The translations under genes and the position numbers were made by a program. The notes below the pieces were generated by a model. The model did no database searches. It was not told where the DNA came from and was given only the letters and a program-made list of their open reading frames with translations. A DNA stretch of 64,000 nt from Gentiana macrophylla (taxonomy: Eukaryota > Streptophyta > Magnoliopsida > Gentianales > Gentianaceae), in the NCBI GenBank assembly GCA_026214975.1, contig CM047806.1:51973947-52037946 (forward strand). Reading direction: 5' to 3'. Shown here in pieces: positions 1 to 10,917 of the stretch; within the stretch, counting starts at the first letter, position 1, and the number at the start of each line of letters is the position of its first letter.

Positions 1-49
1 ATTATAATTGTCAAAGAAAACCGTAAAAAAACCGGAACAAAGGCGAACC

Positions 50-83
50 AAAACAGCTACTGATTCACCTTATATCTTCAACA
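50..83 (-). repeat. Partial LTR of miniature copia element, copy 1
   Basis: The last ~34 bases match the end of the LTR at 547-876 and finish TTCAACA. They are followed by a C-rich run (84-90) that reads as a purine tract on the minus strand, as expected immediately upstream of a 3' LTR. The outer part of this LTR is not recognisable toward the window edge. Confidence 0.7.
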
Positions 84-251
84 CCCCCCTCAAGTTGTAG
101 TTAGGGGTAAGTACAACTTATAAACAAATTACTGAGTTCACTTTATAACCTAGAGCAAAGATATTTTGGGTAGGATATTTTGGCCATAATCTATTAAATG
201 TAGCTTTTTCCACTACTTTAGTTAGAATATCAGTTAGGTTATCTTATGTTC

Positions 252-546
252 TTACTCGCATAGGGACCAAGGTCTTGTCTTGATATTTTTCTCTGACAAA
301 GTGGCAATCAATCTCAATATTTTGGTTCTTTCATGGAAAACTGGATTTTCCACAATATAAGTTGCACTTTTGTTGTCACAGAATAGAGGCACTAGTTGTG
401 TATGCTGAACTTGAAAATCGGAGAAGAGATAGATCAACCATTGAATCTCACAAGATGTGAGAGCCATTGCCCTATATTCTGCCTCAGGACTGCTCCTACT
501 AACAGTGGTCTAAATCTTGCTTTTCCATGAAATCAAAGAATTACCA
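252..546 (-). pseudogene. Ty1/copia RNase H fragment, copy 1
   Basis: Translation of the minus strand gives the C-terminal RNase H region of a copia polyprotein. It reads NSLISWKSK, then [10 protein letters not shown] (catalytic Glu region), CDNKSATYI (catalytic Asp region) and NPVFHERTK. There is a stop codon after WKSKI and a frameshift after HERTK, so the fragment is dead. It lies between an LTR at 547-876 and a partial LTR at 50-83, with no gag, integrase or RT between them. The same arrangement recurs at 49029-50152, so the deletion predates the duplication. As a source of protein it is non-functional. Confidence 0.85.
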
Positions 547-876
547 TGTTGAAATTGAATTCATAAACAAAAATTTGCAGAAAACTCGAAAGAAAGAACG
601 AAGAAGATGAAGAACATTTCAAACTATGAATGAGGTGGGAAAATTTTTATTCATTGCTTTCATGAGAATTGTTACAATTGTGTACTGTCAAACCGTAATT
701 GAGCTTATATATTAGCTCTTCTAGTCCCTAATCAACCGTTTAGACGGTTATAACAACCTAAACTACTCCTAACAGAACTAACTACTTGCCCCGTGTAGGT
801 GTTCGACGAAAAGTTTGAATGAACTTTGTTTTCTATTTTTGCAAAACAGCTACTGATTCACCTTATGACTTCAACA
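547..876 (-). repeat. LTR of miniature copia element, copy 1 (5' LTR on minus strand)
   Basis: This 330-bp repeat starts TGTTGAAATT and ends TTCAACA. It is nearly identical to 26852-27177, 49029-49360 and 49823-50152. It abuts RNase H coding sequence directly, with only TGGTAATTC on the minus strand where a primer binding site would be expected. Confidence 0.85.
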
Positions 877-1340
877 TGGTTGGATGACATTGAATCTTTT
901 AGATCATTGTATGGTTTAACCCGAGTCTTTTTAATTTCCGTCTTGCTTTATGTGATACGACGACGTAGAGGGTAACGTATAATGTTAGATGCGTTTAACG
1001 TTATACGTTCCGAACGTTTTTTTCCGAATAAAAATTCAATATCCGAATACGAGACATTACAATACCCATATTATATGATTTGTTACTCCACTATTATGAT
1101 TGCAAATAGTTATAGTATTATTCCTTTCATTTGTTAAAAAAAAAAACCTATGAAATAAAAGCCACGGACAGTTAAACTTTTTATGTAAAACACGTACTTG
1201 ACCGTAGGGCAGTTTCGGAAATGTGGCATCGATAAAACATCTACCGTTCATACTAGTAGCAGTAGTTTTTTCAACGGTGAGATTATAGTGAGACAATGAT
1301 CGCCAACTTTTTGAGGAGCACTGATCCGCCAAGTTGAGAC
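877..1340. repeat. Segmentally duplicated flank, copy 1
   Basis: Non-coding sequence that recurs at 27178-27616 and at 50153-50544 continued by 59608-59680. Each copy begins immediately after the LTR (here TGGTT, elsewhere TAGTT) and continues with GGATGACATTGAATC. It includes a shared run ending in AGTAGTTTTTTCAACGG. No conserved reading frame is seen, and the short ORF on the minus strand is not preserved between copies. Confidence 0.8.
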
Positions 1341-1814
1341 AAAGGGAGGCACTACTGCCAGAGCATGTATGCTCCTACCAGAGCAATTAGGCAAAAATGC
1401 CCTTTTGTCTTTTACTGTCTCCTTGCAAATGAAATTAAAGTATCAACCTTATACTTCGGTTTCATCATCTCAGTTTTCTCTTTTTTTTTACTGGCTTTCT
1501 TCTTTCCTTTGTTATTTTGATCGGCAACCATTTTATCTTACACAAGTGATAAGTCCTTTTTATTTTTTATTTTTTTTTATTTTTTTCCAATTTGAAAGAA
1601 ACACACGTTTGGAAGAATCTAAATATACACTAATGAAGCTTTAAAACCAGACTGCATTATTTCCTTAAAAGAATAATCAGAATATTTTTATGATTTTATT
1701 AAAGATAGCTACACATAGAACGGTGGTGGGTCTTTCATCCCATTAACAAAATAACATAATTGCAACAACAATAATAAAAGATACTGTTACTTGCTATAAG
1801 ATCCTTCATAAATT
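1341..1814. other. Non-coding stretch, pyrimidine-rich
   Basis: No gene is recognised. The segment around 1375-1410 (AGAGCAATTAGGCAAAAATG) resembles the outer end of the long terminal inverted repeat element near 13345-13365 read in reverse. It may therefore be a Mutator-type terminus, but this is weak. T-rich runs occupy 1480-1590. Confidence 0.3.
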
Positions 1815-2310
1815 TTATGGAAAATTAGGGATAAGACACAATCTGGAATATTTTTAAGAATAATGACAAATTTACATATTTTTATAGGGAGAAAGACAAT
1901 CGCATAATTTTTAGGGAATTAGGGAGAATGACGTAAATATTTCATCAATTGAGTAGAAGGGCAGTTTTTGAAACTTTTGTATAAAGACAAAAAACTATTT
2001 ATTCATCGTCGAAATTCACTTGTGTTCGAAATTCATTTTTTTAAATTCATCGACGAAATTCATCTGTCGAAATTCACTAATTTTCAAAATTCATCGTCGA
2101 AAATTCACTAATTTTTCGGATTCATTGTCAAAATTCATTGATTTCGGGATTCACCGAGAGATTCACCGATTTTCGGATTCACCGTTTGTCCTTCTCGCTA
2201 TAAAAATTATGCAGCTTGTCATTCTCCGTATAAAAAATATGTAGTTGTCTCATTCTTAAAAATATTTGATTGTGTCCCTTATCCCTAATTTTCCATAATT
2301 TTATAATGGT
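1815..2310. mobile_element. Non-autonomous terminal-inverted-repeat element, copy 1
   Basis: The ends are inverted repeats of roughly 80 bases. The left end reads TATGGAAAATTAGGGATAAG and the right end is its approximate reverse complement. The interior (about 1990-2180) is a simple array built on AATTCATCGTCGAAATTCAC-like units. No transposase is encoded. A truncated direct copy lies at 35585-35998 and an inverted partial copy directly follows at 2311-2590. Confidence 0.65.
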
Positions 2311-2590
2311 AAAGAACAAACAAATGAATCCCTAAAATCAAATGAATCTCCCGGTGAATCCCGAAATCAATTGAATTTAAAGTGAATCCCGAAAATTAGT
2401 GAATTTCGACAATGAATTTTGAAAATTAGTGAATTTCGGCAGTGAATTTAAACAGTGAATTTCGAACACAAGTGAATTTCTCGACAAATGAATAAATAGT
2501 TTTGTCTTTATGCAAAAGTTTCAAAAGACTGTCCTTCTACTCAATTGATGAAATATTTATGTCCTTCTCCCTCATTCCCCCTAAATTTTA
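2311..2590. repeat. Inverted partial copy of the 1815-2310 element
   Basis: The sequence from about 2325 to 2590 is the reverse complement of the interior of the preceding element. It contains GTGAATTTCG units, then GACAAATGAATAAATAG and the TCAATTGATGAAATATTTA block. Together the two form a head-to-head foldback of about 770 bp. Confidence 0.65.
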
Positions 2591-2731
2591 TTAATGGAAC
2601 ATAAGTTAAAGAATCATCATGCTAAGCATACAATGCTAGTCAATCCTGTATAAATATTTGATCAGCTAAACAAGTAGTAAATAAACATTAGTTATACACA
2701 GTACAAGTAAAGCTACATTAAACTAATTGTT

Positions 2732-2873
2732 TTTTTTTTTTGTTTTTTGTTTTTTTTTTTAAAGCGCACTTTGATCCGTAACTCAACTGATCGATTACTC
2801 CGGAGTTCGGTCCTGAATTAGTCGCTTTCTGATCGATTTTACTTAAGAGTAAGGCCTGACAAGAGCTCTTACT
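2732..2873 (-). mobile_element. SINE-like insertion with poly(A) and 14-bp target duplication
   Basis: On the minus strand a ~115-base body ends in CGCTTT followed by an A-rich tail (the T-rich run at 2732-2762). The direct repeat TTAAACTAATTGTT flanks it at 2718-2731 and 2874-2887, which is the signature of target-primed reverse transcription. The body contains GACCGAACTCCGGAGTA, resembling the 3' half of the SINE at 32616-32840, so it looks like a 5'-truncated relative. Confidence 0.7.
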
Positions 2874-2887
2874 TTAAACTAATTGTT

Positions 2888-3551
2888 GTTTGCCTCAATA
2901 AAAACACCTTAAATTCTATATATATAGAAAATACAAGTTAATTTAGTATCAAAATATAATAGTCAGATAATGTTGTAGTTCACTTTATAATTACAAATTT
3001 AAACTCAACTATTTGATAAATAATATATATTTAACCAATTAACATTGTCCTTCAAAACTCAAAATAGAGCATTGCGTATGTTAGATCACCACGAAGTCAA
3101 GCTTTTCACTTATACATTAAAAAAAAAAAATAAAATAAAATAAAAAAAGGTAATTTTTCCGTGTCATATTTTCCTCAATGCGATATAACATATAACACTT
3201 TATCCATGAAATACATTTTTAATTCAAACGATATATAATTTAAGTATTGTCAGTTAGACAAAATCATAGCTAAACATCGTTTACCTCTATATGAATGACA
3301 ATTTTTAAAATCTTTAAATATGAATTATTTCACTTTTACTGTTTTATTTTTATTTAATGAATAAGTTTTGATAAAGATGTTTAAATAGTATGAAAATGGT
3401 TTGAATAGAATGATATTTATTTCAGCTGGAAGAATAAAATTATTTTATTTAATCAAAATTGACCTGAGAAATACTAATGTTTATCCAAAACGTATAAAAG
3501 AAAATGGGGTTACAAATATTATGTATTAAAAAGAGTAAAGAAATAAAGATG
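2888..3551. other. AT-rich spacer
   Basis: No coding sequence, RNA gene or recognisable repeat end is seen. It contains short A-runs near 3120-3145 and ends in AGATG, the target duplication of the following copia element. Confidence 0.4.
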
Positions 3552-3735
3552 TGTTGAAGGAAAATCTTATTATGTGCCACAAAAGCCCAATGACGATTAT
3601 CTTTCGGTTATTATGTAACGTTCAATCGGATTTATTCTTTATCAATGTAATCTGTGTTCACATTGTAACCGTGACCTATATATAAAGGATTATCTAATGG
3701 AATGAGATACTGATTTTCCCACTTTTACTTTTACA
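3552..3735 (+). repeat. 5' LTR of copia element
   Basis: Short TG...CA LTR, 184 bp. A TATA-like CTATATATAA lies near its 3' third (about 3676), consistent with U3/R promoter function. The sequence after it (CGTTATCGCACGTAGCTCG) is the candidate primer-binding region but does not match the usual initiator-methionine complement TGGTATCAGAGC. Confidence 0.9.
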
Positions 3736-5134
3736 CGTTATCGCACGTAGCTCGAAAAAAAAAACCTGACCCTCGCCGCCTTGACCCGCCGCCGCCGCCG
3801 TCCTGCATCTGGCATCGTCCTGCTCGATATTCTTGCGTCTGGTATCACCCTCCGGCGATTGGAAGAGAAATATTGCTCCCTTACTAATTTGTTTAAGGTA
3901 AATTCAACCTTATATTTTCTTTAGCTCTTTAACAGACTACTCGCATCTTCTCCTTCTTCCACGAAGGATCCGTTCCATCACCGCTGAATTATCTGCTTGC
4001 ACTACTCATTTTTGTATTAATTAGTGTGATTACCTGAATCTATTTGATGTAAAAGATTTGGTTTTTCCATTTTAGAACAAAAAAAGGACTGTTTGTGTTG
4101 ATTTCATTTATTTCTGTAACGGAGTCGACTATTTGCTAGTTTGAAGGTTGGTTTGATGGCAGCAATCATCTTTCTTATTTTATTTAACTGAAGCATGTAT
4201 TTCTATAACATTAATTAATTGAGTCTCCTTGATATTTCCTCCAATCCCTTGTCTTCGTTTATTTTTTTGGTGTGCTTTAGTTTTCAAACTAAAGAAATCT
4301 TTTAGAACTGAAGTTAGTAGGACAAACAAGTTTAGAGCCTAGACTAGCGAAACTTGAGACGAGTTCACTTTGTAGTTACGAATCTCATATACTCTTTGCC
4401 CGATTCATGATTACAATTCGAACCTTTCTCGATTGATATATGTATTAGATTTAATCTAATTGCAAAATCGATATAGGACTATAGATTTGTTTTTCAAGTG
4501 ATTAAAATGATTTATTGGCTAATGCATCTGTACGTGTTCGGCTTAGCAATAATAATTCTTATTGTAATTTGGCTTTACTTTGCATATTCCTGCTAATATT
4601 TCTTATTTATGGTCTTTTGATGCTACATCACTTTTAAATGGATTTTTGAGTACAATGTTTTTATCTGTGTCAATATATATGCTTTTGTTTCGGTTTTTAG
4701 ATCTGTGACTTAATTGAAATATATGCATAATCTGAATATTATTTTGTGACTATTTTTGCTGAATCAACGCCATGCTATTCACTCGAATATATGACTACAT
4801 ATACATTATGTGCTATGTTTGCCCGAAATTTCAAATTGAGCATAATAATTATATGTTGATTGCCTTATAAATAAGATTATATGTCATCCTATGATAAAGA
4901 AATTTCATAGGCGTTATATACTAAGTACAAAACAATCAATGTGATAAAGTATCTTCACAAAGCATCGAAAAAATGAGTGACCGCTATGTACCATGGCATC
5001 GTGATCCAATTCACACTCTTGGAAATTAATTATTGTGGATGTCTTATGACTACATAATTAATATGCTCTTCACTCTTGTTTATGTAGATGGTCGATACAA
5101 CTCGACCGAATTTGAAATCTTGGACTCGTAAGAA
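3736..5134 (+). other. Untranslated leader of copia element
   Basis: About 1.4 kb between the 5' LTR and gag. A GC-rich part with CCGCCGCCGCCG lies near 3790, followed by AT-rich DNA. No conserved coding sequence is seen. An ATG at 5089 opens a short frame (MVDTTRPNLKSW) that resembles a gag N-terminus but reaches a stop before the gag body. Confidence 0.6.
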
Positions 5135-5990
5135 TTGAGTACCACCGGGTTTCGAGATGTGGAAATGGCTTTTGTTGCAAAGGACTACACTCTCACTATC
5201 AAAACACCCACCGACCCTAAGGACGACCCATCTGCTAAAGTAAAAGCAAATGCCCTAATGTTCTTGAGGCGACATATTGACTCTAGCTTACGCTGGGAGT
5301 ACCTTCAGTTGAAAACACCCAAAGAACTGTGGGATGCCCTAGAGGGACGTTTTGGGAACATTCATGACACTTTACTCCCAGAACTGTCTGCTCAGTGGAA
5401 TGAAATCCGCTTGCTTGACTACAAAGGGGTAGACCAATTCAACAAGGACATGTTGCGTCTTAGAGCACGTCTCAAATTCTGTGGAAAGGAACTCACAGAA
5501 GATGATATGATCCAGAAGACTCTTTCCACTTTTCCTACTTCAGCACTTATACTAGCAAACCAGTATAGGCTGGAGTACGACAAGAAAAATATTACGACCT
5601 TTCACAAATTGATCAACATCTTTGCAAGTGGTGGCGGCATGACCAAGTTCTCATGAATAATAATGCCAGACCTGCTGGGACAAAGAAAATTCCTGAGGTT
5701 AACTATGGCAAGATGAAAGGTGGAAAGAACCCCAAAGAAAAGGGAGTTGGACGTGCTGAGCCTTACCCACGTGGAAACAATGCACCACGTGGAAAGGGAC
5801 CTAGGGGCCGTAGTATGGGCCGTGGAGGTCCCCCTAATGTATGGCGCAGAAATGGTGGTGATGGTCCTAGTGGCCATGGTGGTCCTAAGGCTAAGATGCA
5901 AAGGCACCTAAGAACCCTCAAGAAAAAAGGAGAGAGTTGGAACCGAACCTTGCTATAGGTGTGGAGTTCTTGGGCATTGGTATAATACAC
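5135..5990 (+). pseudogene. gag: copia gag (capsid and mutated zinc knuckle)
   Basis: The 5135-5656 frame encodes a UBN2-type gag domain: GFRDVEMAFVAKDYTL, then LRWEYLQLKTPKELWDALEG, then QFNKDMLRLRARLKFCGKEL. The frame has no ATG at its start, the first in-frame Met being at 5165. Basic, glycine-rich sequence follows in shifted frames (5653-5940). At about 5945-5985 a CCHC-like knuckle reads PCYRCGVLGHWYNTRQ, where the last Cys is replaced by Arg. The knuckle normally packages RNA, so this copy is damaged there as well as frameshifted. It is followed by AT-rich DNA before the protease. Confidence 0.85.
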
Positions 5991-6444
5991 GCCAAGCAAG
6001 TAACAAAGTAGCGACCAATTACAAGAGGTATAGGGAATCTAGAGAACAAGAGGCCCACTATATCTGGGAAGATGGAGGCAATGACACGATGTCAACCTCA
6101 CAATTGCAGACTTCAATAGCAACAAGAACCACGCTCGATCAATGGATGTTCCGGACTTTGATTGATCTGCTTTGCTTATTTATTTTTCCAAGAACATTGT
6201 GAAGGCGGAATGCCTTATTTTTAATTAGACTATTTTGGTCTTAAAGTTCATTTGAATAATGGTTTGTTGAATTGGATTTTGATGTACGAGACTTTTTGAT
6301 TTTCGTTGGCCTATTAATAAATTTGATTTTATTCTCAAGTATTGAATTTTATTCGATTTTATTTACCAAGATATACATGGTTCAAAATAGCACTATTAAG
6401 GTGTAAAGCAATACATCTACCATACAATAAACATATATATCGGG

Positions 6445-7020
6445 ATGAAAAGCATATCATTCTATCTCCATCGAAAAACTCTAAAGAATATGAGTTATGT
6501 CTTCGACTTTTTAATCTCATCTAATTTAAATGTAGGAATGAATCGAGGAGAAATAGAGTGCTTAGCTGATAGTGGAACCACACACACTATCTTAAGGAAT
6601 AGACAATTATTTGTCGAGTTAATTCCATGTAATTCATCTGTGACTACGATGATTGGATCATCACAAGTAATACAAGGGCGAGGAAATGCCACATTTTTAT
6701 GCCTAACGGCACAACGATAAAAGTCACTAACGCCTATATGCACTCTGAGCCAATCGAACCTTGTTAAGTTTCAAAGATATTCGTGCCAACGGTTATCATT
6801 TGGAAACTCACTGTGAGAATGGAACTGAATATTTGTATATTACCACAAATGAATGTGGAAGGAAACGCATACTAGAAAAGCTTATGAGTCAATCTAATGG
6901 ATTATATATTACTACTATTCGGATTATTGAATCCTATGCTTTGTCACCAACAATGAAATTTGGGACAACGACTCATACTGAGCTTTGGCATGATCGCCTA
7001 GACACCCTGGTCGAGATATG
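6445..7020 (+). pseudogene. pol: copia protease and pre-integrase fragment
   Basis: 6445-6720 contains the aspartic protease signature ECLADSGTTHTILRNR, with the catalytic DSG, followed by VTTMIGSSQVIQGRG. After a frameshift near 6720-6760, 6761-7021 continues as the GAG pre-integrase region, with FKDIRANGYHLET and THTELWHDRLDTLVE; the last part corresponds to the usual LWHDRLGHPG. The protease motif itself looks intact, but it is separated from gag and integrase by stops. Confidence 0.85.
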
Positions 7021-8076
7021 ATGATCCGTATTTTAAAGAACTCACACGGACATCCCTTCTTTCGAGGAAAAAACAAAATGGGACAAAAATCCGACACAAT
7101 GCAAAGTGTCCAAGGTAGTGTTGTTTCAAAGCGACCATTGTCGTCTCAAGCACCGGATGAGTTATATCCTCTTCCTCATTGACCATTTCCAAGGCACACC
7201 AATCATTTTGCAAAGCCTGCTCTTTAGCAAAAAAGCAGGATCGAGACCTTCCTATGCTAAAGACATGAAACAAAACATTCCATTCTTACAAAGAATACAA
7301 GGTGATATATGTGGACCTATCCATCCGAGAACGCGGGCCATTCAAGTATTTTATGGTTCGGTGGATGCCTCAAATCACGCTGGTCACATGTCGCATTATT
7401 GTCCACAAGGAATGCTGCATTTGCAAAACTCTTAGCACAGATTATACGTTTAAGGGCTCACCACCCTGATCACCCTATCAAGTCTATAAGGCTTGATAAC
7501 GCTGAGAGTTCACATCAAAAGCATTTGATGATTATTGCATGTCTATCGGGATTGACGTAGAACATCCTGTACCCATGTGCATACAGAATGGTCTCGCGAA
7601 AGCCACCATCAAAAGGCTACAGATGGTGGCCAGGGCATTGGTTATGCGCACCAACTTGCCTCTATCTGCAGGGTTATGCAATATTGCACGCAGCTTTACT
7701 TATTCGTTTGGACCCACTGCTAGCCAACCATTTTCTGCGTACCACCGTTACTGGATATGAGCCTGATATTTCACACTTACGCATATTTGGTTGTGCAAAG
7801 ATATATGTGCCTATTGCGCCCCACAGCGCACTAAAATGGGTCCTCGAGAGACGATTAGGTATTTATGTTGGATATGAATCCCCAACTATTATCCGCTATT
7901 TGGAACCTTTGACGAGCGATCTATTTACCGCAAGATTTGCGGATTGTCACTTTGATGAGACTGTCTTCCCGTCGTTAGGGGAGATAAGAAAAGGATTTTC
8001 TAAGGGAACGACAGGTGAATTGTCGTGGTTTGTCCCCACTCGAGTCTCATTTCGATCCCCGTACCTCACAAAGTGA
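7021..8076 (+). pseudogene. pol: copia integrase remnant
   Basis: The rve-type integrase core is spread across frames. QGDICGPIHP (about 7300) holds the first catalytic Asp and IKSIRLDNAESSHQKH (about 7480-7530) the second. SIGIDVEHPVP follows. QNGLAKATIKRLQMV (about 7585) is where the third catalytic residue belongs, and the expected Glu is Lys. GYEPDISHLRIFGCAKIYVP and RRLGIYVGYESP (7755-7880) are the conserved C-terminal part. The E-to-K change plus several frameshifts mean no active enzyme. Confidence 0.85.
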
Positions 8077-8383
8077 AAGTGAAGTGCAAAGAATACTTAA
8101 TCTTGAGCGTGCGCATTCGATGCCCGATCGTTCTCTTCGATATTGCTAAAGTGACAAGATCACATATACCGGTATAAGCGTGCTGCAAGGTTAGAAGTCC
8201 CCAAAGGGGCACAATGCTATCGCTAAAGGCATTGCGACCACACTTAGTGGAGGTGTGGATGAGGCCGTGGCTGCCCAAAGGAAGAGGAGGGAGACCACTT
8301 GTCTTGACCGATACTCACCCAAGGAAGAAGAGGGTGAGTAAGGCACAATCCGACCCATTAATCATCAATGTAGAAATCCTCTC

Positions 8384-9620
8384 ATGAGATTATCTCTGAT
8401 TCTGATTATGTCCATGAATCAATCTTTGGAGGGCGCTCCGATGTTTGAATTGATTCCAGAGAACAAAGAAATCTCAATGGATTATGAGAGTGCATACGAG
8501 TTGATGGAAAGATCTTCCATGCACATTGATGATATATTTGCATATACCGTTGCTCAAGAAATCATAGAGCACGATGATGTCGAACCACGCTCATTGCGTA
8601 ATGTCAACAAAGAGCGATTGGCCTCAATGGAAAGAAGCAATCCAGCGTGAAACTAGATTCTCGACAAAGAGACAGTATTTGGTCCGTAGTGCTAACCCCA
8701 CCAAGTGTAAAGCACAGGGACATAAATGGGTATTTGTCGAAAAGCGTAATGAGAAGAATGAAGTCCTAAGGTACAAGGCTGCGCCTTGTGGCGCAAGGTT
8801 TCTCAGCATACGCCTGAATTGACTATGAGGAGACATACTCTCCTGTAATGGATGTAATAACTTTCCGTTACCTAGTTAGTTTAGTTGTTTCCGAGGATTG
8901 GAAATGCAGCTCATGGATGTGGTTACTGATATCTCTACATGGGGATCTTGATTCGTAGATATACATGAAAGTGCCTGATGGTCTTTCATTGCCCAAGTCA
9001 AGTGACTCTAAACCACGGAGTGCGTTTGCAATCGATTGAAACGCTTCACTTTACGGATTAAAACAATCCGGGCGGATGTGGTATACCCGCCTAAGTGACT
9101 ACTTGATTGGGAAGGGATATAAGAATGATGAACTATGCCCTGCGTATTCATAAAGAAAACAAGTTCGGATTTGCAATTGTAGCGAAGATATGTCGATGAT
9201 ATGAACATAATAGGCACTCTTAATGAAATAAGAGAAACCGCGAGCTATTTGAAATCCGAATTTGAGATGAAAGATCTTGGGAAAACTCGGTTTTGTCTAG
9301 GCCTTGAACTAGAACACCGAGCTTGTGGAATACTTATCCACCACCTGCATATGTCCAAAAGATGCTCAGCGATTTAATATGGACAAAGTGCACTGTTAGC
9401 ACTCCCATGATCGGTCGAAGTTTGGACATAAAGAAAGATCCATTTCGTCCAAAGGAAGATGACGAAGAGCTATTGGGAGCTGAAATTCCCTACTTAAGTG
9501 CAATAGGCGCATTATTGTATTTAGCTCAATGTACTCGACCGAGATATTGCATTCTCGATGAACTTGTTAGCTAGATTCACTCATGCGCCAACGCAGCGTC
9601 ATTGGAATGGTATTAAAAAC
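8384..9620 (+). pseudogene. pol: copia reverse transcriptase remnant
   Basis: Recognisable RVT_2 segments are WPQWKEAIQRE (about 8620), HKWVFVEKRNEKNEVLRYKA (8720-8780), YSPVMDVITFRYLVSLVV (8836-8890) and MQLMDVV (8903). RYVDDMNIIG, carrying the YVDD active-site box, lies at about 9184-9215. IPYLSAIGALLYLAQCTRP lies at 9484-9540. Pieces occur in all three frames with a short deletion around 8930. The YVDD box is intact, but the gene cannot be translated as a unit. Confidence 0.88.
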
Positions 9621-9754
9621 ATATTTCGATACCTAAAAGGAACCATTGACTTGGGCCTATTTTTTTTCTACACAAAGACAAGAGGGACCGTAAATGAAAA
9701 TACAACTCCTAAAGAAAACGTCGACAAAGAAAATCGCCACCCCTACTCAAAACC

Positions 9755-10290
9755 TCAAACAATGTATTAGTTGGGTTTGCAGACGCTTTGAGTATCTATC
9801 GACCCACATAAAGGTCGTTCCCAAACCGGTTATGTATTTACCATTGGGAACACGGCGATATCTTGGAGATCAACCAAGCAAAGTCTTGTGGCTACCTCCT
9901 CGAACCACTCGAGATTATTGCTCTACATGAGGCGGTTCGTGAGTGTATATGGTTAAGATCCATCATTACACATATTCGAGGACCAGTGGTTTGAGTTCCA
10001 CCACCAAGAAGAGCCTACTTGCATTTATGAAGATAATGCAGCTTGCATCGAATGTGATGAAGCTTGGTTATATCAAGGGTGACAACACAAAACACATATC
10101 ACCAAAGTTTTTCTATAACCAAAGAACAACAAGCTCTCCTCAAGATTCAAGTGAATCAAGTAAGGTCTGAGGAGAATGTGGCGATTTATTTACCAAGTCA
10201 CCGCTTAAAGCAATATTTGAGGAACATGTGAAAAATATAGGAATGCGAAGGCTTTCAAAGCTTCTTTGATCGGTGTAAGGATCGTGGGAG
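9755..10290 (+). pseudogene. pol: copia RNase H remnant
   Basis: Translated fragments follow the copia RNase H order: VGFADA (about 9770), a GNTAISW-like stretch near 9850, a region with HEAVRECIWL (about 9928), YEDNAACI (about 10030) and KGDNTKHISPKFF (10078-10115). DPHKGRSQTGYV-like sequence is also seen. Several frameshifts separate them. It ends shortly before the polypurine tract and 3' LTR. Confidence 0.85.
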
Positions 10291-10465
10291 ATATAGACCT
10301 CGAGGGAGTCTAATACACACATGTTATCCTTAAAGATTAAAGGTGCGTTGTGCTCTTTTCCTTTGACCAAGTTTTATTTTGTCCCACTGGGTTTTGTTAC
10401 TTGGCAAGGTTTTTAACGAGGCAACGATCCATGCACCATTTCGCTTTGACTTGGCACAAGGGGAG

Positions 10466-10650
10466 TGTTGAAGGAAAATACTATTATGTGCCTTCGCAAA
10501 GCCAATGACGATTATCTTTCGGTTATTATGTAACGCTCAATCGGTATTTATTGCTATCAATGTAATCTGTGTTCACATTGTAACCGTGACCCTATATAAA
10601 GGGGATTATCTAATGGAATGAGATACGCTTTTCCCACTTTTACTTTTACA
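10466..10650 (+). repeat. 3' LTR of copia element
   Basis: 185-bp copy of 3552-3735, preceded by ACAAGGGGAG and followed by the AGATG target duplication. It differs from the 5' LTR by several substitutions and small indels. Confidence 0.93.
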
Positions 10651-10761
10651 AGATGGACAAAAGTGAAAAAAGAAAGCGTGTGGGGACTATGCACGGTTGA
10701 GTGCGTCATATTACCACAAGGAATAACTAGTACAAAAGGGAAATTTTAGGGCCTTCTAGCT

Positions 10762-10906
10762 GTGACACGTGCGTGTGCACCACATCCGGCACATCGGATG
10801 ATGCACCGTTGATCGGTGGTAGATCTATATTATAATATAGATCTAACACCGATCAACGGTGCAGATCATCCGATGTGGCCGGATGTGGCGCACACGGGTG
10901 TGGCAC
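10762..10906. mobile_element. Palindromic hairpin MITE, 145 bp
   Basis: The whole element is one near-perfect inverted repeat. The left arm starts GTGACACGTGCGTGTGC and the right arm ends CGCACACGGGTGTGGCAC. The arms meet at TAGATCTATATTATAATATA. Both arms contain CACCGTTGATCGGTG-type sequence. A related hairpin with GTGCCACAAC ends is at 43259-43366 and half of one at 45271-45331, so this is a family. Confidence 0.75.
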
Positions 10907-10917
10907 TATCATTTCCG

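Larger units (their letters stand above)
3552..10650 (+). mobile_element. Decayed Ty1/copia LTR retrotransposon, 7.1 kb
   Basis: It is bounded by two 184/185-bp LTRs (3552-3735, 10466-10650) that begin TGTTGAAGGAAAAT and end TTTTACA. The 5-bp duplication AGATG is perfect at 3547-3551 and 10651-10655. Between them, in order, are gag, protease, integrase, RT and RNase H, which is the copia order. A purine tract ACAAGGGGAG precedes the 3' LTR. Numerous stops and frameshifts mean it is no longer autonomous. The two LTRs differ by scattered substitutions and small indels, indicating an old insertion. Confidence 0.95.

Noticed and set aside
5602..5999. Pro/Arg/Gly-rich frames opposite and beside gag
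   Set aside because: They arise from the basic, repetitive gag C-terminus. Only the frame with the zinc knuckle is meaningful.
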